Origin: Vibrio penaeicida
GTDB lineage: Bacteria > Pseudomonadota > Gammaproteobacteria > Enterobacterales > Vibrionaceae
Length of the DNA: 64,000 nt
Assembly (NCBI RefSeq): GCF_002933855.1
Contig: NZ_BFAQ01000006.1
Span: 1-64,000, forward strand
Direction of reading: 5' to 3'
In this document: piece by piece, positions 42,607-52,371 of the stretch
Position numbering within the stretch: position 1 is the stretch's first letter
How the letters are laid out: every line of letters begins with the position of its first letter
Program-made: the position numbers and the translations under genes
Notes under the pieces: generated by a model
Told to the model about the DNA's origin: nothing
The model's database searches: none
The model's input: only the letters and a program-made list of their open reading frames with translations

Positions 42607-43377
42607 TTAAAACGAGAAAGGCGTCACCATCAATTCCTCGGTCTTTGATAGCGTTACCTCAAAGACCGCGGGTTGATCATATGGAGCGTGGTAGATTTCA
42701 TCGCCCTCTTTTGAAATGACGATGCTTCCCCCCAACCCTGTTTCTTCCGGTACGTTTGTGCCATTTGCCCAATTACACTGTACTACCGCTGCACCTAACG
42801 TTCTCGCTAGTTCTTTCGCTTCATGGTAATAAGCGGCATCGGATCTGAGTTGTTCAGCTTCACCCAAGTTCCATCCAATATAACTGGGCCAAAGTATCAA
42901 CTCGACACCCTTTCCTGAAAGCGATTCCGTGACTTCACGTGTATCCAGTACTTCTCGACACAATACGACCGACAACGTGACGCCTTCAATCTCGATCACA
43001 GGGCGACTGTCCCCATGGTGGAAAAAACGCTGCTCACTCTCCGTCAGCCCAATTTTATCCCACCAGCAAGCGATTTCACCGTCTGGTTTGAAACAATAAA
43101 AGCTGTTGAAAACCGACGATGCGTCGACCCTTGGCATACCCGCAAGCACATAAACTTGATACTGGTGAGCAAGTTCAGATAACACTTGAGACCAAGCAGA
43201 ATGGTTTTCTTTAGTGGATGTATTAACAACCTCTCGACTGAAACCTGGCAAGGCAAGTTCTGGAAAAACAAAGATTCTCTGCCCCATTTCAACGCCTTTA
43301 TTAATCACCTGCTGAATGGTCTGAATTTGATTTTCGACTCCAAACGCCATACTGATCTGCGCCATTAGAAATTTCAT
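42607..43377 (-). CDS. Carbon-nitrogen hydrolase (nitrilase superfamily)
   Basis: A 256-aa cytosolic amidase-like enzyme of the nitrilase superfamily. The catalytic Glu-Lys-Cys triad can be placed: FPELALPGFS (Glu, near residue 40), WWDKIGLTESEQRFF (Lys, near 105) and VVLCREVLD (Cys, near 139). Families of this kind hydrolyse amides such as omega-amides, N-carbamoyl compounds or deaminated glutathione. It is convergent with pxpC; a link to the glutamate/5-oxoproline pathway (for example, processing gamma-glutamyl or glutamine-type amides) is possible from context only. Confidence 0.87.
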   Translation of the reverse strand: MKFLMAQISMAFGVENQIQTIQQVINKGVEMGQRIFVFPELALPGFSREVVNTSTKENHSAWSQVLSELAHQYQVYVLAGMPRVDASSVFNSFYCFKPDGEIACWWDKIGLTESEQRFFHHGDSRPVIEIEGVTLSVVLCREVLDTREVTESLSGKGVELILWPSYIGWNLGEAEQLRSDAAYYHEAKELARTLGAAVVQCNWANGTNVPEETGLGGSIVISKEGDEIYHAPYDQPAVFEVTLSKTEELMVTPFSF

Positions 43378-43597
43378 ATTTTCACTCTCTATTCTTTTGG
43401 CGGCGCATAGTAACCGTGAAAAAACTTCATTGGCAGAATTGACTTCCTAGACCTGCAAGGCAACCCGCAAACATCAAAAATTTTGTCTGAATGTATTTCC
43501 ATTTCCGTTTAAATTTGCGCGTGTAAATCAGGTTAAGTGATCTAAAATGCAGAGGTCTAAAACTGTATTAGTACACTTAAACAAGCGTTGAACCATT

Positions 43598-44065
43598 ATG
43601 CCAAAATCTATCTTGCCTCTACTGCTCGTTCTCCCTTTTGCTACCACTACGCAAGCCACAGACCTTTGCCCTGAAAATCAACTGCTAATAGAAGGGTGCA
43701 GTTTTGGTAAGAAAAGTGTTTCGGTTTGTACCGCCAGTGAAAACACCATTTTGTATCGATATGGCACCGCTGAAAAAATTGAAATGGAAATTGAGTCGCC
43801 AGTGAAAATGGCTCGCTCAAGCTACAGTGGTGGTGGCTCAGGTTTTGTCCTATTTGAAAATGGGCGCTACAACTATATTGTTTTCAGTCGAATCATGCGT
43901 GGCGAACGCCAAGAAGACGGCAGCTTTGAGCACATCAGTGAAGCAGGGATCATCGTTGAAAAAGACGAGTCCGAAATCGCAACCCTCATGTGCAAAACCG
44001 ACATGCAATGGGGCGAAGGGAACTTCCCTGAACACGAAGAACTCGTTGATTTTCCCTATTACTGA
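43598..44065 (+). CDS. Exported hypothetical protein with paired cysteines
   Basis: A 155-aa protein with a cleavable signal peptide (MPKSILPLLLVLPFATTTQAT). The mature part has Cys in DLCPENQLL, EGCSFG, SVCTASEN and LMCKTDM, probably forming two disulfides in the periplasm, and a Gly/Ser-rich turn YSGGGSG. I do not recognise the family. It is followed 6 bp later by a relic gene with an in-frame stop codon and then, after 100 bp, by the three-gene toxin-like unit. An immunity or accessory function for that unit is conceivable but not shown. Confidence 0.65.
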   Translation: MPKSILPLLLVLPFATTTQATDLCPENQLLIEGCSFGKKSVSVCTASENTILYRYGTAEKIEMEIESPVKMARSSYSGGGSGFVLFENGRYNYIVFSRIMRGERQEDGSFEHISEAGIIVEKDESEIATLMCKTDMQWGEGNFPEHEELVDFPYY

Positions 44066-44071
44066 AGCGCT

Positions 44072-44350
44072 ATGAAAACAGTAAACTATTTAGTTCGCGT
44101 TCACACGCTATCAGAAGACTTAAAAGAAGCTTCTAGGGATACAAACCACGATTTGTATAAAACATCAGTGATCTACACCAAGCTCATCAATACCGACCAT
44201 TTATGGGAGGTTGATTCCATAGATGAATATGAGCAGGTTTAGGTTGCTGTAAATTTTATCAACGATGCTGGGCAAGCTGAATTCCACACGATCAAAATAG
44301 ATTCAGGCACTTACGTACCCATCGAATACGACGACTATATTATTAACTAA
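44072..44350 (+). pseudogene. Small gene interrupted by in-frame TAG (93 codons)
   Basis: The frame starts with ATG 6 bp after the preceding gene, runs 56 codons to TAG at 44240-44242, then continues in the same frame for 35 more codons to TAA at 44348. Both halves have protein-like composition: MKTVNYLVRVHTLSEDLKEA at the start, and VAVNFINDAGQAEFHT... ending in EYDDYIIN. This pattern fits a single nonsense mutation in a small gene of 92 aa. No domain recognised. It stands directly before the three-gene toxin-like unit, so it may be a decayed immunity gene, but this is speculation. Confidence 0.55.
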
Positions 44351-44452
44351 GATGAACATGCTTACATTCTCATAGTCGATACGGTTATTTTTTGACCACC
44401 TTGCTACCGTGATATTTATAAAATATTAACTAATAATGTCAGGTATAAAGGT

Positions 44453-47400
44453 ATGAGAGACCCAGTCTTTACCTTCTCGGCGCCGAGAACTGTTCAATCT
44501 ATCAGCCATGAAGACGAACACGACTTTGCCATTCGTCTATCACAAAATGCACTAGCATCAACGCATTATTTATCTCAGCTCCCACAGCAACTCAGTGCGC
44601 GTCGAATGCGGGCAGCAGCAAGAACACTTTCTGAAACATTCCGAGGGCAACTGTCCATTAGCCAGTTGCAAAGCCAGCATGAGAGTTTGCTGCGTTTTCA
44701 TCGTCATATTACCGGTGAAGAACATCGGAAAACGTTTGAAGGTATCAATGAATTTATCGAGAACTTCAGCCCAGCAATGCTCTCGCCAGACGATAGAACA
44801 TCGCTTTGGGACAACCTGATTCATCACCTCTGGGTGGAATACAACCAAACAACCATTGAGCACATCGTTGAGATTCTAGTGACGGATCATTTCTTAAGGA
44901 TCCACCGAGTCGTAGAAGCAGACGATGGACTTGCACAAGCCCAAAAAGACACCCGCCTTAAATTGGCATTACAGGCGCGAGTGGTTATTTCAGCCAGAGT
45001 GGATAACCGCACCGAACCTGAAACCACCTTTGGATTGACCGCCAGACAGCATCAGTTGCTCGAAAACATTCACCAAAGAAACATTCGAGCGCAAAAACTG
45101 AGCCGCGTTCGAGAATTAAAAGACAAAGTAAACAATGAAATTCGACGCTTGGAGCATCAAGCAATAACTAGCCCTTCTCAACCGACCGCAACCGCCGCTG
45201 CAACCACCTCTTTCACGACTGTAGCCATCACCCAGCGTATTGCATCCACCATTAGCTTGGATGCATTGAATCTCGATTTATCGGACGACGAAAGCCGCAC
45301 TTTCGAACGCATGAGAAAAGGGGTATTCGACGCCCGAGAATTACTGAGTTTGGCGCAAGAAGAGTTTGAGAGTGCGGAGTTGGATCAAGACGACAGCTTC
45401 GATGACGATATCGAAGAAGAAAGTACATTACTGGTGATGGGCAGTGAGATTTCCGTGGAAGAGAAAATCCCTGGAATGTCCCTGTTAGCGGGGCTTAATG
45501 AAGAGGAAGAACAACAGTATGTGGATGTGACCTATTTCCGTGAACATGCCGAACCCATTCTCGCTGGCGCTGATGCCAGTATTAATGGCCGCCGAGTGTC
45601 TGGTGAATTACTTCCAGAACGAGTAAAAGGCTTTCAAACCTTCCGATTTCCACTGTCCGAACCCACTCAGAATCCCGTTAGCCTGCAACTTCACTTATCC
45701 ATTAACGCCAATCAAGTCATAGAGCCTGAACCCATGGTGGTCACTCATCTTCAAACGGCAAGCGCTATTCTGCCGTGGCAACCGGAAGATTTAGATGAAA
45801 TAGGCACCCCTCCACCGCCACTATTTGGCGTAAACAAAATCGGTATGGTCGATTTCTATCAGGTTGAACAGGAATTAGCCTGTTTCGAAGCGGGCGAACC
45901 TTCACGCACCGAAAACCTGCTTGCGCGCGAGTACAAAGAACGCACCACACGCAGGCTAGATGTGACCGAAAGTGAAACCGAACAGGTGAACGAGTCGGCG
46001 TTTGAGCAAAAATCAGATTTAGAAACCACCACGCGCAACGAAATCCAAGCAGCGGTTGAAGAAGTTCTACAACAAGATTCGTCGCGTAATATTAATGTGA
46101 ATGCGGGGGTATCAGGTGGCCCTGATTTCATGAAGTTTTATGCCAACACGGCAATGACATTTTCAAATTCTCAATCACGCCAAGAAAGCCGATCTAACGC
46201 CATTCAATACGCAAAAAGCGTGACTGAAAAAGTACAGCGTAAAATCAGCAGTAAAACCAGTACCAAACGGCGAGAGCGCCATCAGCAAGAATACGAAGAA
46301 ATCACCAAACACGGTTTGGACAACCGCGGCGGCGCTGAACATGTTTTCGGTATTTATCGATGGCTAGATAAAATCTACAACCATTATGTGGTACACATGG
46401 GGCAACGAACGTTACTCGAATTCAGTATCCCAGAACCGGCTAGGCGTTTCATTCAAGCGCAAGAGCTGGCCGTTCCCGAAGACGATTTTTCAAAAAGAGC
46501 CCCCAAAAAGCCTAAGCGATTTGGAGTCCATGTCCCCAATGATGTTACTCGTAATAATTACCGCAAGCTTGCCGCCAAATATGGCGTAACCATTGAAGCT
46601 CCACCAGCGCATAGGATTGTTTTGGTACGGGGGTATTCTGAAAGCAAACCACCATTGGCAGAACCTATCGACCTTAATGACATACCGCATGAAGATGTGC
46701 TGTCCAGTACTTACGATATAGAAATCCCCGAAAACTATACGGCGCATTTTGCCAAATTGTCTTGTCGTGCAGCGCCTAGCTACCATGACGCAATCCGGCA
46801 TGAACCTTCGGATCAAGAAGCCATTCCTTTGCGACCCGGTTTTTACGCCATTTTAGGTACAGAAGCCATCCCAGACCACCAAGCGCCCTACAGCGAAATC
46901 CAAGTCGAGCGACATTTGAACCCCTCTGTCAGCACGGTTTTCCCAATTTCGATCATTGTACCTTGGTATCACCGCACCTTCAGTTGCCAAGTGGAAATTC
47001 GATGTCGTCTCCGAGCACGCATATTCCGAGAGTGGCAACTGCGCGCTTTTAATGATGTTATGGACGCCTACCGAGAGCAAAAAGCGCAGTACGATGAAGA
47101 AAAAGAGCGCCATCAATCTAAGCTTGCCAGCAGCGACTTAAATCCAAGATTCAAAAAAGACATTATTCAGCGAGAGCTTCGCCAACTCGCCTTATATATG
47201 ATTCAAAAGCCTTTCAACATCAAGGTGGCAAAAAATCACTATCGCGAGAGAAACGACAAGCTTCCAAAACTCAAATTGACCGATAAACTGGATGAGCACA
47301 GCGACCAAGTGCGCTTCTTCGAGCAAGCGTTCGATTGGGATCTGATGGCTTACCACTTATACCCTTATTACTATGCGAAAAACCGAAGTTGGAGCGCCAA

Positions 47401-47788
47401 ACTCAGCACGCAAGTCTCACGCAATCGCACCTTTGATGCTTTTATCAACTCAGGCATGGCAAGGTTGGTTGTTCCTATCCGTCTGGGGTTTGAAGACGCC
47501 GTAAGCTATTACCTACAAACCGGAAAAATATGGTTTGGTAAAGGGCTCGTCATGGATTCAGAGAACGACTTATATCTGTCGATAGCTCAGGAATCGATTC
47601 AAGAAGAAGGCACTGTCCTAAACGATACATGGCAAACGAAAGTACCCACCAATTTAACCATTGTGCAAGATCAAGCGGCTGCGCTTGTCGGGAATGGAAT
47701 GCCATGTTTAGACAATGAAGGGGTAGGACAAGGTAACAGCCAGTTAACACCTTTACCACCTGAACCTGATACCCCAAACGGCGACTAA
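44453..47788 (+). CDS. Large unknown protein, first gene of a toxin-like three-gene unit
   Basis: A 1111-aa soluble protein with no signal peptide or transmembrane helix. I do not recognise a named domain. It has a helical N-terminal part (1-240) rich in Arg, Gln and Leu, an acidic stretch near residues 305-325 (DQDDSFDDDIEEE), and a beta-rich middle part. A long charged coiled-coil follows at about 490-620, with ERTTRRLDVTESETEQVNES and TTTRNEIQAAVEEVLQQ, then a conserved-looking GIYRWLDKIYNHYVVHMGQRT...PEPARRF segment near 635-675, and a C-terminal globular region. The size and layout suggest a structural, scaffold or delivery protein. It is followed 3 bp later by the 468-aa gene. ATG at 44453 follows AAAGGT. 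Confidence 0.75.
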   Translation: MRDPVFTFSAPRTVQSISHEDEHDFAIRLSQNALASTHYLSQLPQQLSARRMRAAARTLSETFRGQLSISQLQSQHESLLRFHRHITGEEHRKTFEGINEFIENFSPAMLSPDDRTSLWDNLIHHLWVEYNQTTIEHIVEILVTDHFLRIHRVVEADDGLAQAQKDTRLKLALQARVVISARVDNRTEPETTFGLTARQHQLLENIHQRNIRAQKLSRVRELKDKVNNEIRRLEHQAITSPSQPTATAAATTSFTTVAITQRIASTISLDALNLDLSDDESRTFERMRKGVFDARELLSLAQEEFESAELDQDDSFDDDIEEESTLLVMGSEISVEEKIPGMSLLAGLNEEEEQQYVDVTYFREHAEPILAGADASINGRRVSGELLPERVKGFQTFRFPLSEPTQNPVSLQLHLSINANQVIEPEPMVVTHLQTASAILPWQPEDLDEIGTPPPPLFGVNKIGMVDFYQVEQELACFEAGEPSRTENLLAREYKERTTRRLDVTESETEQVNESAFEQKSDLETTTRNEIQAAVEEVLQQDSSRNINVNAGVSGGPDFMKFYANTAMTFSNSQSRQESRSNAIQYAKSVTEKVQRKISSKTSTKRRERHQQEYEEITKHGLDNRGGAEHVFGIYRWLDKIYNHYVVHMGQRTLLEFSIPEPARRFIQAQELAVPEDDFSKRAPKKPKRFGVHVPNDVTRNNYRKLAAKYGVTIEAPPAHRIVLVRGYSESKPPLAEPIDLNDIPHEDVLSSTYDIEIPENYTAHFAKLSCRAAPSYHDAIRHEPSDQEAIPLRPGFYAILGTEAIPDHQAPYSEIQVERHLNPSVSTVFPISIIVPWYHRTFSCQVEIRCRLRARIFREWQLRAFNDVMDAYREQKAQYDEEKERHQSKLASSDLNPRFKKDIIQRELRQLALYMIQKPFNIKVAKNHYRERNDKLPKLKLTDKLDEHSDQVRFFEQAFDWDLMAYHLYPYYYAKNRSWSAKLSTQVSRNRTFDAFINSGMARLVVPIRLGFEDAVSYYLQTGKIWFGKGLVMDSENDLYLSIAQESIQEEGTVLNDTWQTKVPTNLTIVQDQAAALVGNGMPCLDNEGVGQGNSQLTPLPPEPDTPNGD

Positions 47789-47791
47789 CCG

Positions 47792-49198
47792 ATGAGCCAC
47801 CAACGCCTGCATAGATGGGCTGATGAAATTATGGCAGAGCAGCCCATCACTGGTCGCTGTGATTACCAAATCATCAGCCCCGGTCAAACCAATTTGCTAA
47901 AAATGGCGATCACCTGCGAATCGAGTGCAACTGATCTGCCCATCATTCCGGATGTGTTTGAAAGCCAAGAAGCGAAAACCAATGTATTCCACCTTTACAT
48001 TGGTTTTAGCGCCGTTGAGTTGCTGAAGACCTACTACAAAAACGGGAATTCCGCACAAGATGGTACGTTGTACGTCGAAGTGAACGAGGGCGACCGGTTC
48101 TCCGACGCCCTATTCATTAGCGCCATATCGGGTAACAATCGCGCTCAACAATTGATCATGAGTTCTAAGCTCGCACACTTATTGCCTATTTTTGTCCGGA
48201 TGTTTAACGGAAAGTCCGCTACCTCGTTGCTTTCCCTCATCGGTCAGCCCCCAGAACCAAAAGAAAACGAAGACAGTGACTTTTCCGATTTCATTGTTGA
48301 ATCGATGGAAAGCCTTGTAAAAGCACTGGATAGTGTCAGCAAAGATCTCACTTCGGATTTGCATGCACCAAAAGAACTTTGGCATCCATCGGAGCGCCCT
48401 GCCGATTTCAATCAAACGGTAAAAAATGCTGGAGAATCCATCAACAATGGCATCACGCAGCTTATCGCTGAACTGCAACGCGTAATTATCGACGTAAACC
48501 AATCGGTCAGCTCGGCATTGGGTGAATTCGAAGTTTGGGCCAACGACGCAATAGACACCATTGCTGACTTATTCATTGGATTTTTCGACGCGGTTGATGA
48601 GCGTATTAAAGCGGCAAAAGCCCTTATGCACTCTCTAACCGAGCTGATCACCCGATTTCGCAACGGCATATCATCCTTTCTTGCGTTAGCATCCAGCGCG
48701 ATCAATTGGCTAGATACCAATAGACCCGACTTCAGCGAAAGTATCGATACCTTGGTGGGGTACTTTAGTGGGCTTTGGGATGGCATTGTGGATGCCATTT
48801 TAGGATTTATAGATACGATATCCCTAGTCTTCCATATCATCATTGCACTGTTCAAACATGGTGGGAAATTACATGATGTGTTCGAATTAATGCTGGAGAT
48901 CGTCGACGAGTTTCTCGCGGTACTGGAAAAAGTCCCTTGGGGCTCACTTTGGCAGATTATCACCGAGGATCTCTACCCTGAAGTTCGCGATTTTTTTATT
49001 GAATCGACCGATGAACTGATGTTCTCGATTGGCGACGCCATTTCCAGAACGCCAGCCGCCTCGGGGTATTATTTTGGTTACCTTGTGTACAACTTGGTGG
49101 AGATGTTTTTCCCACCAATGAAGTTTTCCAAAATTTCTGGTGTTGCCAACGACGCAGCCAGCCTCACCAGTAAGTTCTTTAAACGAATGGCGAATTAG
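47792..49198 (+). CDS. Helical protein of unknown function, toxin-carrier-like
   Basis: A 468-aa protein. The N-terminal 150 residues look globular (HLYIGFSAVELLKTYYKN). Residues 160-400 are a chain of long amphipathic helices (for example LWDGIVDAILGFIDTISLVFHIIIALFKHGG) that could insert into or cross a membrane. The last 60 residues (SGYYFGYLVYNLVEMFFPPMKFSKIS) resemble the pretoxin segment that joins carrier domains to C-terminal toxin domains in polymorphic toxins. Its stop codon directly abuts the ATG of the 310-aa gene, so the two may be a split version of one carrier-toxin protein. The role is inferred. Confidence 0.7.
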   Translation: MSHQRLHRWADEIMAEQPITGRCDYQIISPGQTNLLKMAITCESSATDLPIIPDVFESQEAKTNVFHLYIGFSAVELLKTYYKNGNSAQDGTLYVEVNEGDRFSDALFISAISGNNRAQQLIMSSKLAHLLPIFVRMFNGKSATSLLSLIGQPPEPKENEDSDFSDFIVESMESLVKALDSVSKDLTSDLHAPKELWHPSERPADFNQTVKNAGESINNGITQLIAELQRVIIDVNQSVSSALGEFEVWANDAIDTIADLFIGFFDAVDERIKAAKALMHSLTELITRFRNGISSFLALASSAINWLDTNRPDFSESIDTLVGYFSGLWDGIVDAILGFIDTISLVFHIIIALFKHGGKLHDVFELMLEIVDEFLAVLEKVPWGSLWQIITEDLYPEVRDFFIESTDELMFSIGDAISRTPAASGYYFGYLVYNLVEMFFPPMKFSKISGVANDAASLTSKFFKRMAN

Positions 49199-50131
49199 AT
49201 GGCGACTAAACTTTCTAAAAAGGTGGGAGCGCGTAAAGCGGCAAACGCCCTCGATTTAAGCCCTCCCCTTAAAATAACCAAAATCATTAGCACTGTAGAT
49301 GTCCTCACCACATCGCTAAGAAAGCGCTTATTCAAGTCATCAAAAGGTTCCAAAAAAGGGTTGAGCGATACCGTTAAGGCGTACGCCAAGCAACTCCAAG
49401 CCGCCAAAAAGCGAGGGGCATATCTAAGAGCAAAGTCCATGTTAAACAGTGCGACTCGGCCAGTGAAAGCGATTTTAGACAAAAGCGATGTTGGCACACT
49501 TTTCAGCAAAGCCCCAAAAGGCTCTAAAATTTGGCTGCCGTTTAAACTGAATCAAAAAAAATGGCATCAGACTCGAAATACTGGGGCAATACAGGAGATG
49601 AGGGCGTTAATCTTTCCTGATAAACGCGTCCAGTTTGATATTGCAGGCGAAGTGAAACCCTCAATTTCCCCTTTGCGCTCCGACAAAGGAATGGATTTCA
49701 AAGATGACCTTCCTTCCCCTTCAACCAGACATTTTAACGGGCATTCACTAAAAGGATACGAACGAGCACACCTATGGGGGCATGGATTTGGCGATGAGGC
49801 CAGAATGGGGTTGATGTATGCCCCTAAAGCGCTCAATCAAGTGATACAGAATAACGGGTTTGAAAAGTTCATTCGAGATGTCCAAATACTGGCTCAACGC
49901 GAAGGAAAAAAGGTGCTGTGTAAGTGTAAAGCGGTCAGCCATCCACCAAAGGGGAACAGCAACCTTAGCCCCGGAAAAGGAGAGTTACTGCTTTCAGAGG
50001 TATTTTACGACGTGGCGTATCAAACGAAAGATGGAAAGACGCTATTGGCTCGTTTTGTTGCTACGGTATCTGAGCCACCAGAAAGTAAAGTGGTGATGAA
50101 TAAGGCAGAATCGTTCATTACGGAATTTTAA
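49199..50131 (+). CDS. Putative nuclease-type toxin (polymorphic-toxin-like C-terminal domain)
   Basis: A 310-aa very basic protein (N-terminal 110 residues full of Lys and Arg). The C-terminal half (about 175-300) carries GYERAHLWGHGFGDEARMGL, then APKALNQVIQNNGFEKFIRD, a pattern of His, Asp/Glu and Asn residues like that of polymorphic-toxin nuclease domains (type 4-like, from memory) and loosely like the beta-beta-alpha non-specific nucleases. I infer a DNA- or RNA-attacking toxin; this needs a domain search. The start abuts the stop of the carrier-like gene. No immunity gene follows: a terminator and a convergent chemoreceptor gene are next. Confidence 0.65.
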   Translation: MATKLSKKVGARKAANALDLSPPLKITKIISTVDVLTTSLRKRLFKSSKGSKKGLSDTVKAYAKQLQAAKKRGAYLRAKSMLNSATRPVKAILDKSDVGTLFSKAPKGSKIWLPFKLNQKKWHQTRNTGAIQEMRALIFPDKRVQFDIAGEVKPSISPLRSDKGMDFKDDLPSPSTRHFNGHSLKGYERAHLWGHGFGDEARMGLMYAPKALNQVIQNNGFEKFIRDVQILAQREGKKVLCKCKAVSHPPKGNSNLSPGKGELLLSEVFYDVAYQTKDGKTLLARFVATVSEPPESKVVMNKAESFITEF

Positions 50132-50156
50132 AAGGCATGCCCTTGAGCATGCCTTT
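50128..50156 (-). terminator. Bidirectional terminator between toxin-like gene and chemoreceptor gene
   Basis: A perfect 10-bp stem AAAGGCATGC / GCATGCCTTT with loop CCTTGA, directly after the 310-aa gene stop. On the minus strand it is followed by TTTT, giving the better U-tract for the chemoreceptor gene. Confidence 0.75.
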
Positions 50157-50186
50157 GATCGTTAATGTGTGTATTTGAGGAAACAA

Positions 50187-52094
50187 CTACACTTTGAACT
50201 GGCTCAATAGCTGGTTTTGTTTTTCCACCACTTTTTGCTGTTCGCCAATCGACTCCGTTAGGTTGCCCATGAAGTCAGACACTTCTACGGAAATATCTTT
50301 GGTTGCCTGCGCATTGCGATTCACTTCTTCGCTCACGATGCTTTGTTGCTCCGCTGCTGACGCAATCTGGTGAATCATATCTGTAATTTGACCCATTGCA
50401 TGGCGAATAGCTTGCAGTGCCGTGTCAGCCTCTTGCGAGTGATCCAACGTTTTGGTGACTTCTTTCTGGCTGGATTCCATCACTTCTAACGCTGACTTAG
50501 AACCCGTTTGTAGTTCATCAATCATGTTGCCAATTTCTTCTGTCGATGCTTGAGTTTTCTGAGCTAGCGTACGCACTTCATCCGCCACAACCGCAAAACC
50601 ACGACCCGACTCACCTGCACGTGCTGCTTCGATAGCTGCATTCAATGCCAGCAAATTGGTTTGATCAGCGATGTCGTTAATTACCCCAAGGACCGACTCA
50701 ATTCGGTTGGTTGCCTGATTGAGGTCGGAAACAACGGATACTGCCTCCATGACTTTTTTAGACAAAGCTTCCGTTGATTGAGCTGAGTCTTCCACCAGCA
50801 CGGCACTTTTCTCGATATTGCCATTCGCGCTTTGCACCGCAGTAGACGCTTGCTGTGAGTGGTTTGCCACTTCTCTTGCGCTCACCGACATTTCATTAAT
50901 AGCGGCTGCCAATTGATCAACTTCGCGCATTTGTTCTGAAATGTAGTTTTGTGCTTTCGCAGTACCTTCGGTAGAAGATTTCATGCTGACGGAGATATCG
51001 TCACCCAACGATTTGGTGTCTGAAATTAGGTTCTGCAGTTGGCTCATTAATGCATTGATGCTAAGCGCGACTTTACCTATTTCATCTTCATGGTGCACTG
51101 CGATGCTTTTGGTTAAATCGCCATCACCTTTTGTTAGGTCGTCTACTTTAGCTTGCAAACGCTGCATTGGCTTAAACAGAAGTTGAAGCGTGCCCATGAG
51201 TGTTAGGCTCGCCAGAATAATCAGACCAAACGCAATCCAAAACATGGTGCTAAACAGATCACTTAAGCTTTTGTAAGCACTCTTTTGATCAACACTCACA
51301 AGGTAATACCAAGAAGTATTTGCACCCAGTTTTACCTCGTTGTGGTAACCGATGCGTGTCAAGCCTGCGCTGTCGAAGGTAAACGAACCATACCCGGAGC
51401 TCAGAACCGTTGATTTGAACGGTGCTAAAGCTTGAATGTCGCCAAAGTTAGTTTCACCCGCGATACTTTTTGATGAGGACGACGCAATCACCGTTCCTTT
51501 TGCATCAAATAAACTCGCAATCGCGCCAGCGGGCAAGTTGTTGTTTATGTGTTCAGCGACAATTTCAAGGGTAAGATCGGCTAACAGTACGCCTTTCAAT
51601 TGAGTTCCATCGTAAAAAGGTTCAGCAATACTCACCATCAACTTTTTGGTTGATGAGCCTCTATAAATACCTGTAATGATGGTCGACCTTTTCGCTTTTG
51701 CTTGCTTATACCAACCACGAGCACGAGGATCATATTTGTTTGAATCGTACTTTCCTGAGAGAGAACTGAATGCTCGCCCATCTTCAAAGCCAATCACAAT
51801 GGCATAAACCTGCGACGCATTCGCCACCTGAGATATAAGCAACTCAGTGTCTTCTTCAGAGAAAGGCTGAGCAAATGTTGGCGCTGATTTTACGAGTGTT
51901 TGAGAAACACTGCGCACCCAAGTTTCAATGGAATCACTGACTGCATCTGTTTTTAGAGCCGCGCTATAGTCAATGCTGTTTTGCTTGTCTTGAGCTAGAA
52001 AATAATAGGAAATGTAAAGCGACACACTCAGTGAGATAACAAGCAGCAAGGCTGCAACCGTAATCACTCGTTGCTTAAATCCAAATTTAATCAT
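50187..52094 (-). CDS. Methyl-accepting chemotaxis protein with dCache sensor
   Basis: A 635-aa chemoreceptor. The first helix (about 10-30) is followed by a periplasmic dCache-type sensor (about 35-275) with a YDPRARGWYKQA motif near residue 125 that often marks amino-acid or carboxylate-sensing dCache_1 domains. Then come a second helix (about 285-305), a HAMP domain (about 306-360) and the cytoplasmic signalling hairpin with tip sequence VINDIADQTNLLALNAAIEAARAG near residue 485. It would modulate CheA for movement towards or away from a small ligand. The ligand is unknown. It is monocistronic and ends at a terminator shared with the toxin-like unit. Confidence 0.94.
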   Translation of the reverse strand: MIKFGFKQRVITVAALLLVISLSVSLYISYYFLAQDKQNSIDYSAALKTDAVSDSIETWVRSVSQTLVKSAPTFAQPFSEEDTELLISQVANASQVYAIVIGFEDGRAFSSLSGKYDSNKYDPRARGWYKQAKAKRSTIITGIYRGSSTKKLMVSIAEPFYDGTQLKGVLLADLTLEIVAEHINNNLPAGAIASLFDAKGTVIASSSSKSIAGETNFGDIQALAPFKSTVLSSGYGSFTFDSAGLTRIGYHNEVKLGANTSWYYLVSVDQKSAYKSLSDLFSTMFWIAFGLIILASLTLMGTLQLLFKPMQRLQAKVDDLTKGDGDLTKSIAVHHEDEIGKVALSINALMSQLQNLISDTKSLGDDISVSMKSSTEGTAKAQNYISEQMREVDQLAAAINEMSVSAREVANHSQQASTAVQSANGNIEKSAVLVEDSAQSTEALSKKVMEAVSVVSDLNQATNRIESVLGVINDIADQTNLLALNAAIEAARAGESGRGFAVVADEVRTLAQKTQASTEEIGNMIDELQTGSKSALEVMESSQKEVTKTLDHSQEADTALQAIRHAMGQITDMIHQIASAAEQQSIVSEEVNRNAQATKDISVEVSDFMGNLTESIGEQQKVVEKQNQLLSQFKV

Positions 52095-52371
52095 TCTTTT
52101 ACCTGTCTAATCATTCATCAACTCTTGGTGAGCCGATAGCTACAGGATAAGAAGTGTACTGACTTAACAGAAAAATGGGAGTGATATCACATAAACAGTC
52201 ATCTATTCGGAATGATTTTTATTTTTTATCCTTATGTTTTATAAACAATAAAATACTATATTATTAATTGTGGCTATTTTGTATATAAATGTAAATATAC
52301 TCAACAATACTCATAAAATCATTATTAATCAGGTTGCTAATAAACTCAGAAATGAGCTATAAAATAAATAA

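Noticed and set aside
52171..52195. GTGATATCAC palindrome upstream of the chemoreceptor gene as CRP site
   Set aside because: Half-sites are directly joined; CRP needs a six-base spacer (TGTGA-N6-TCACA).
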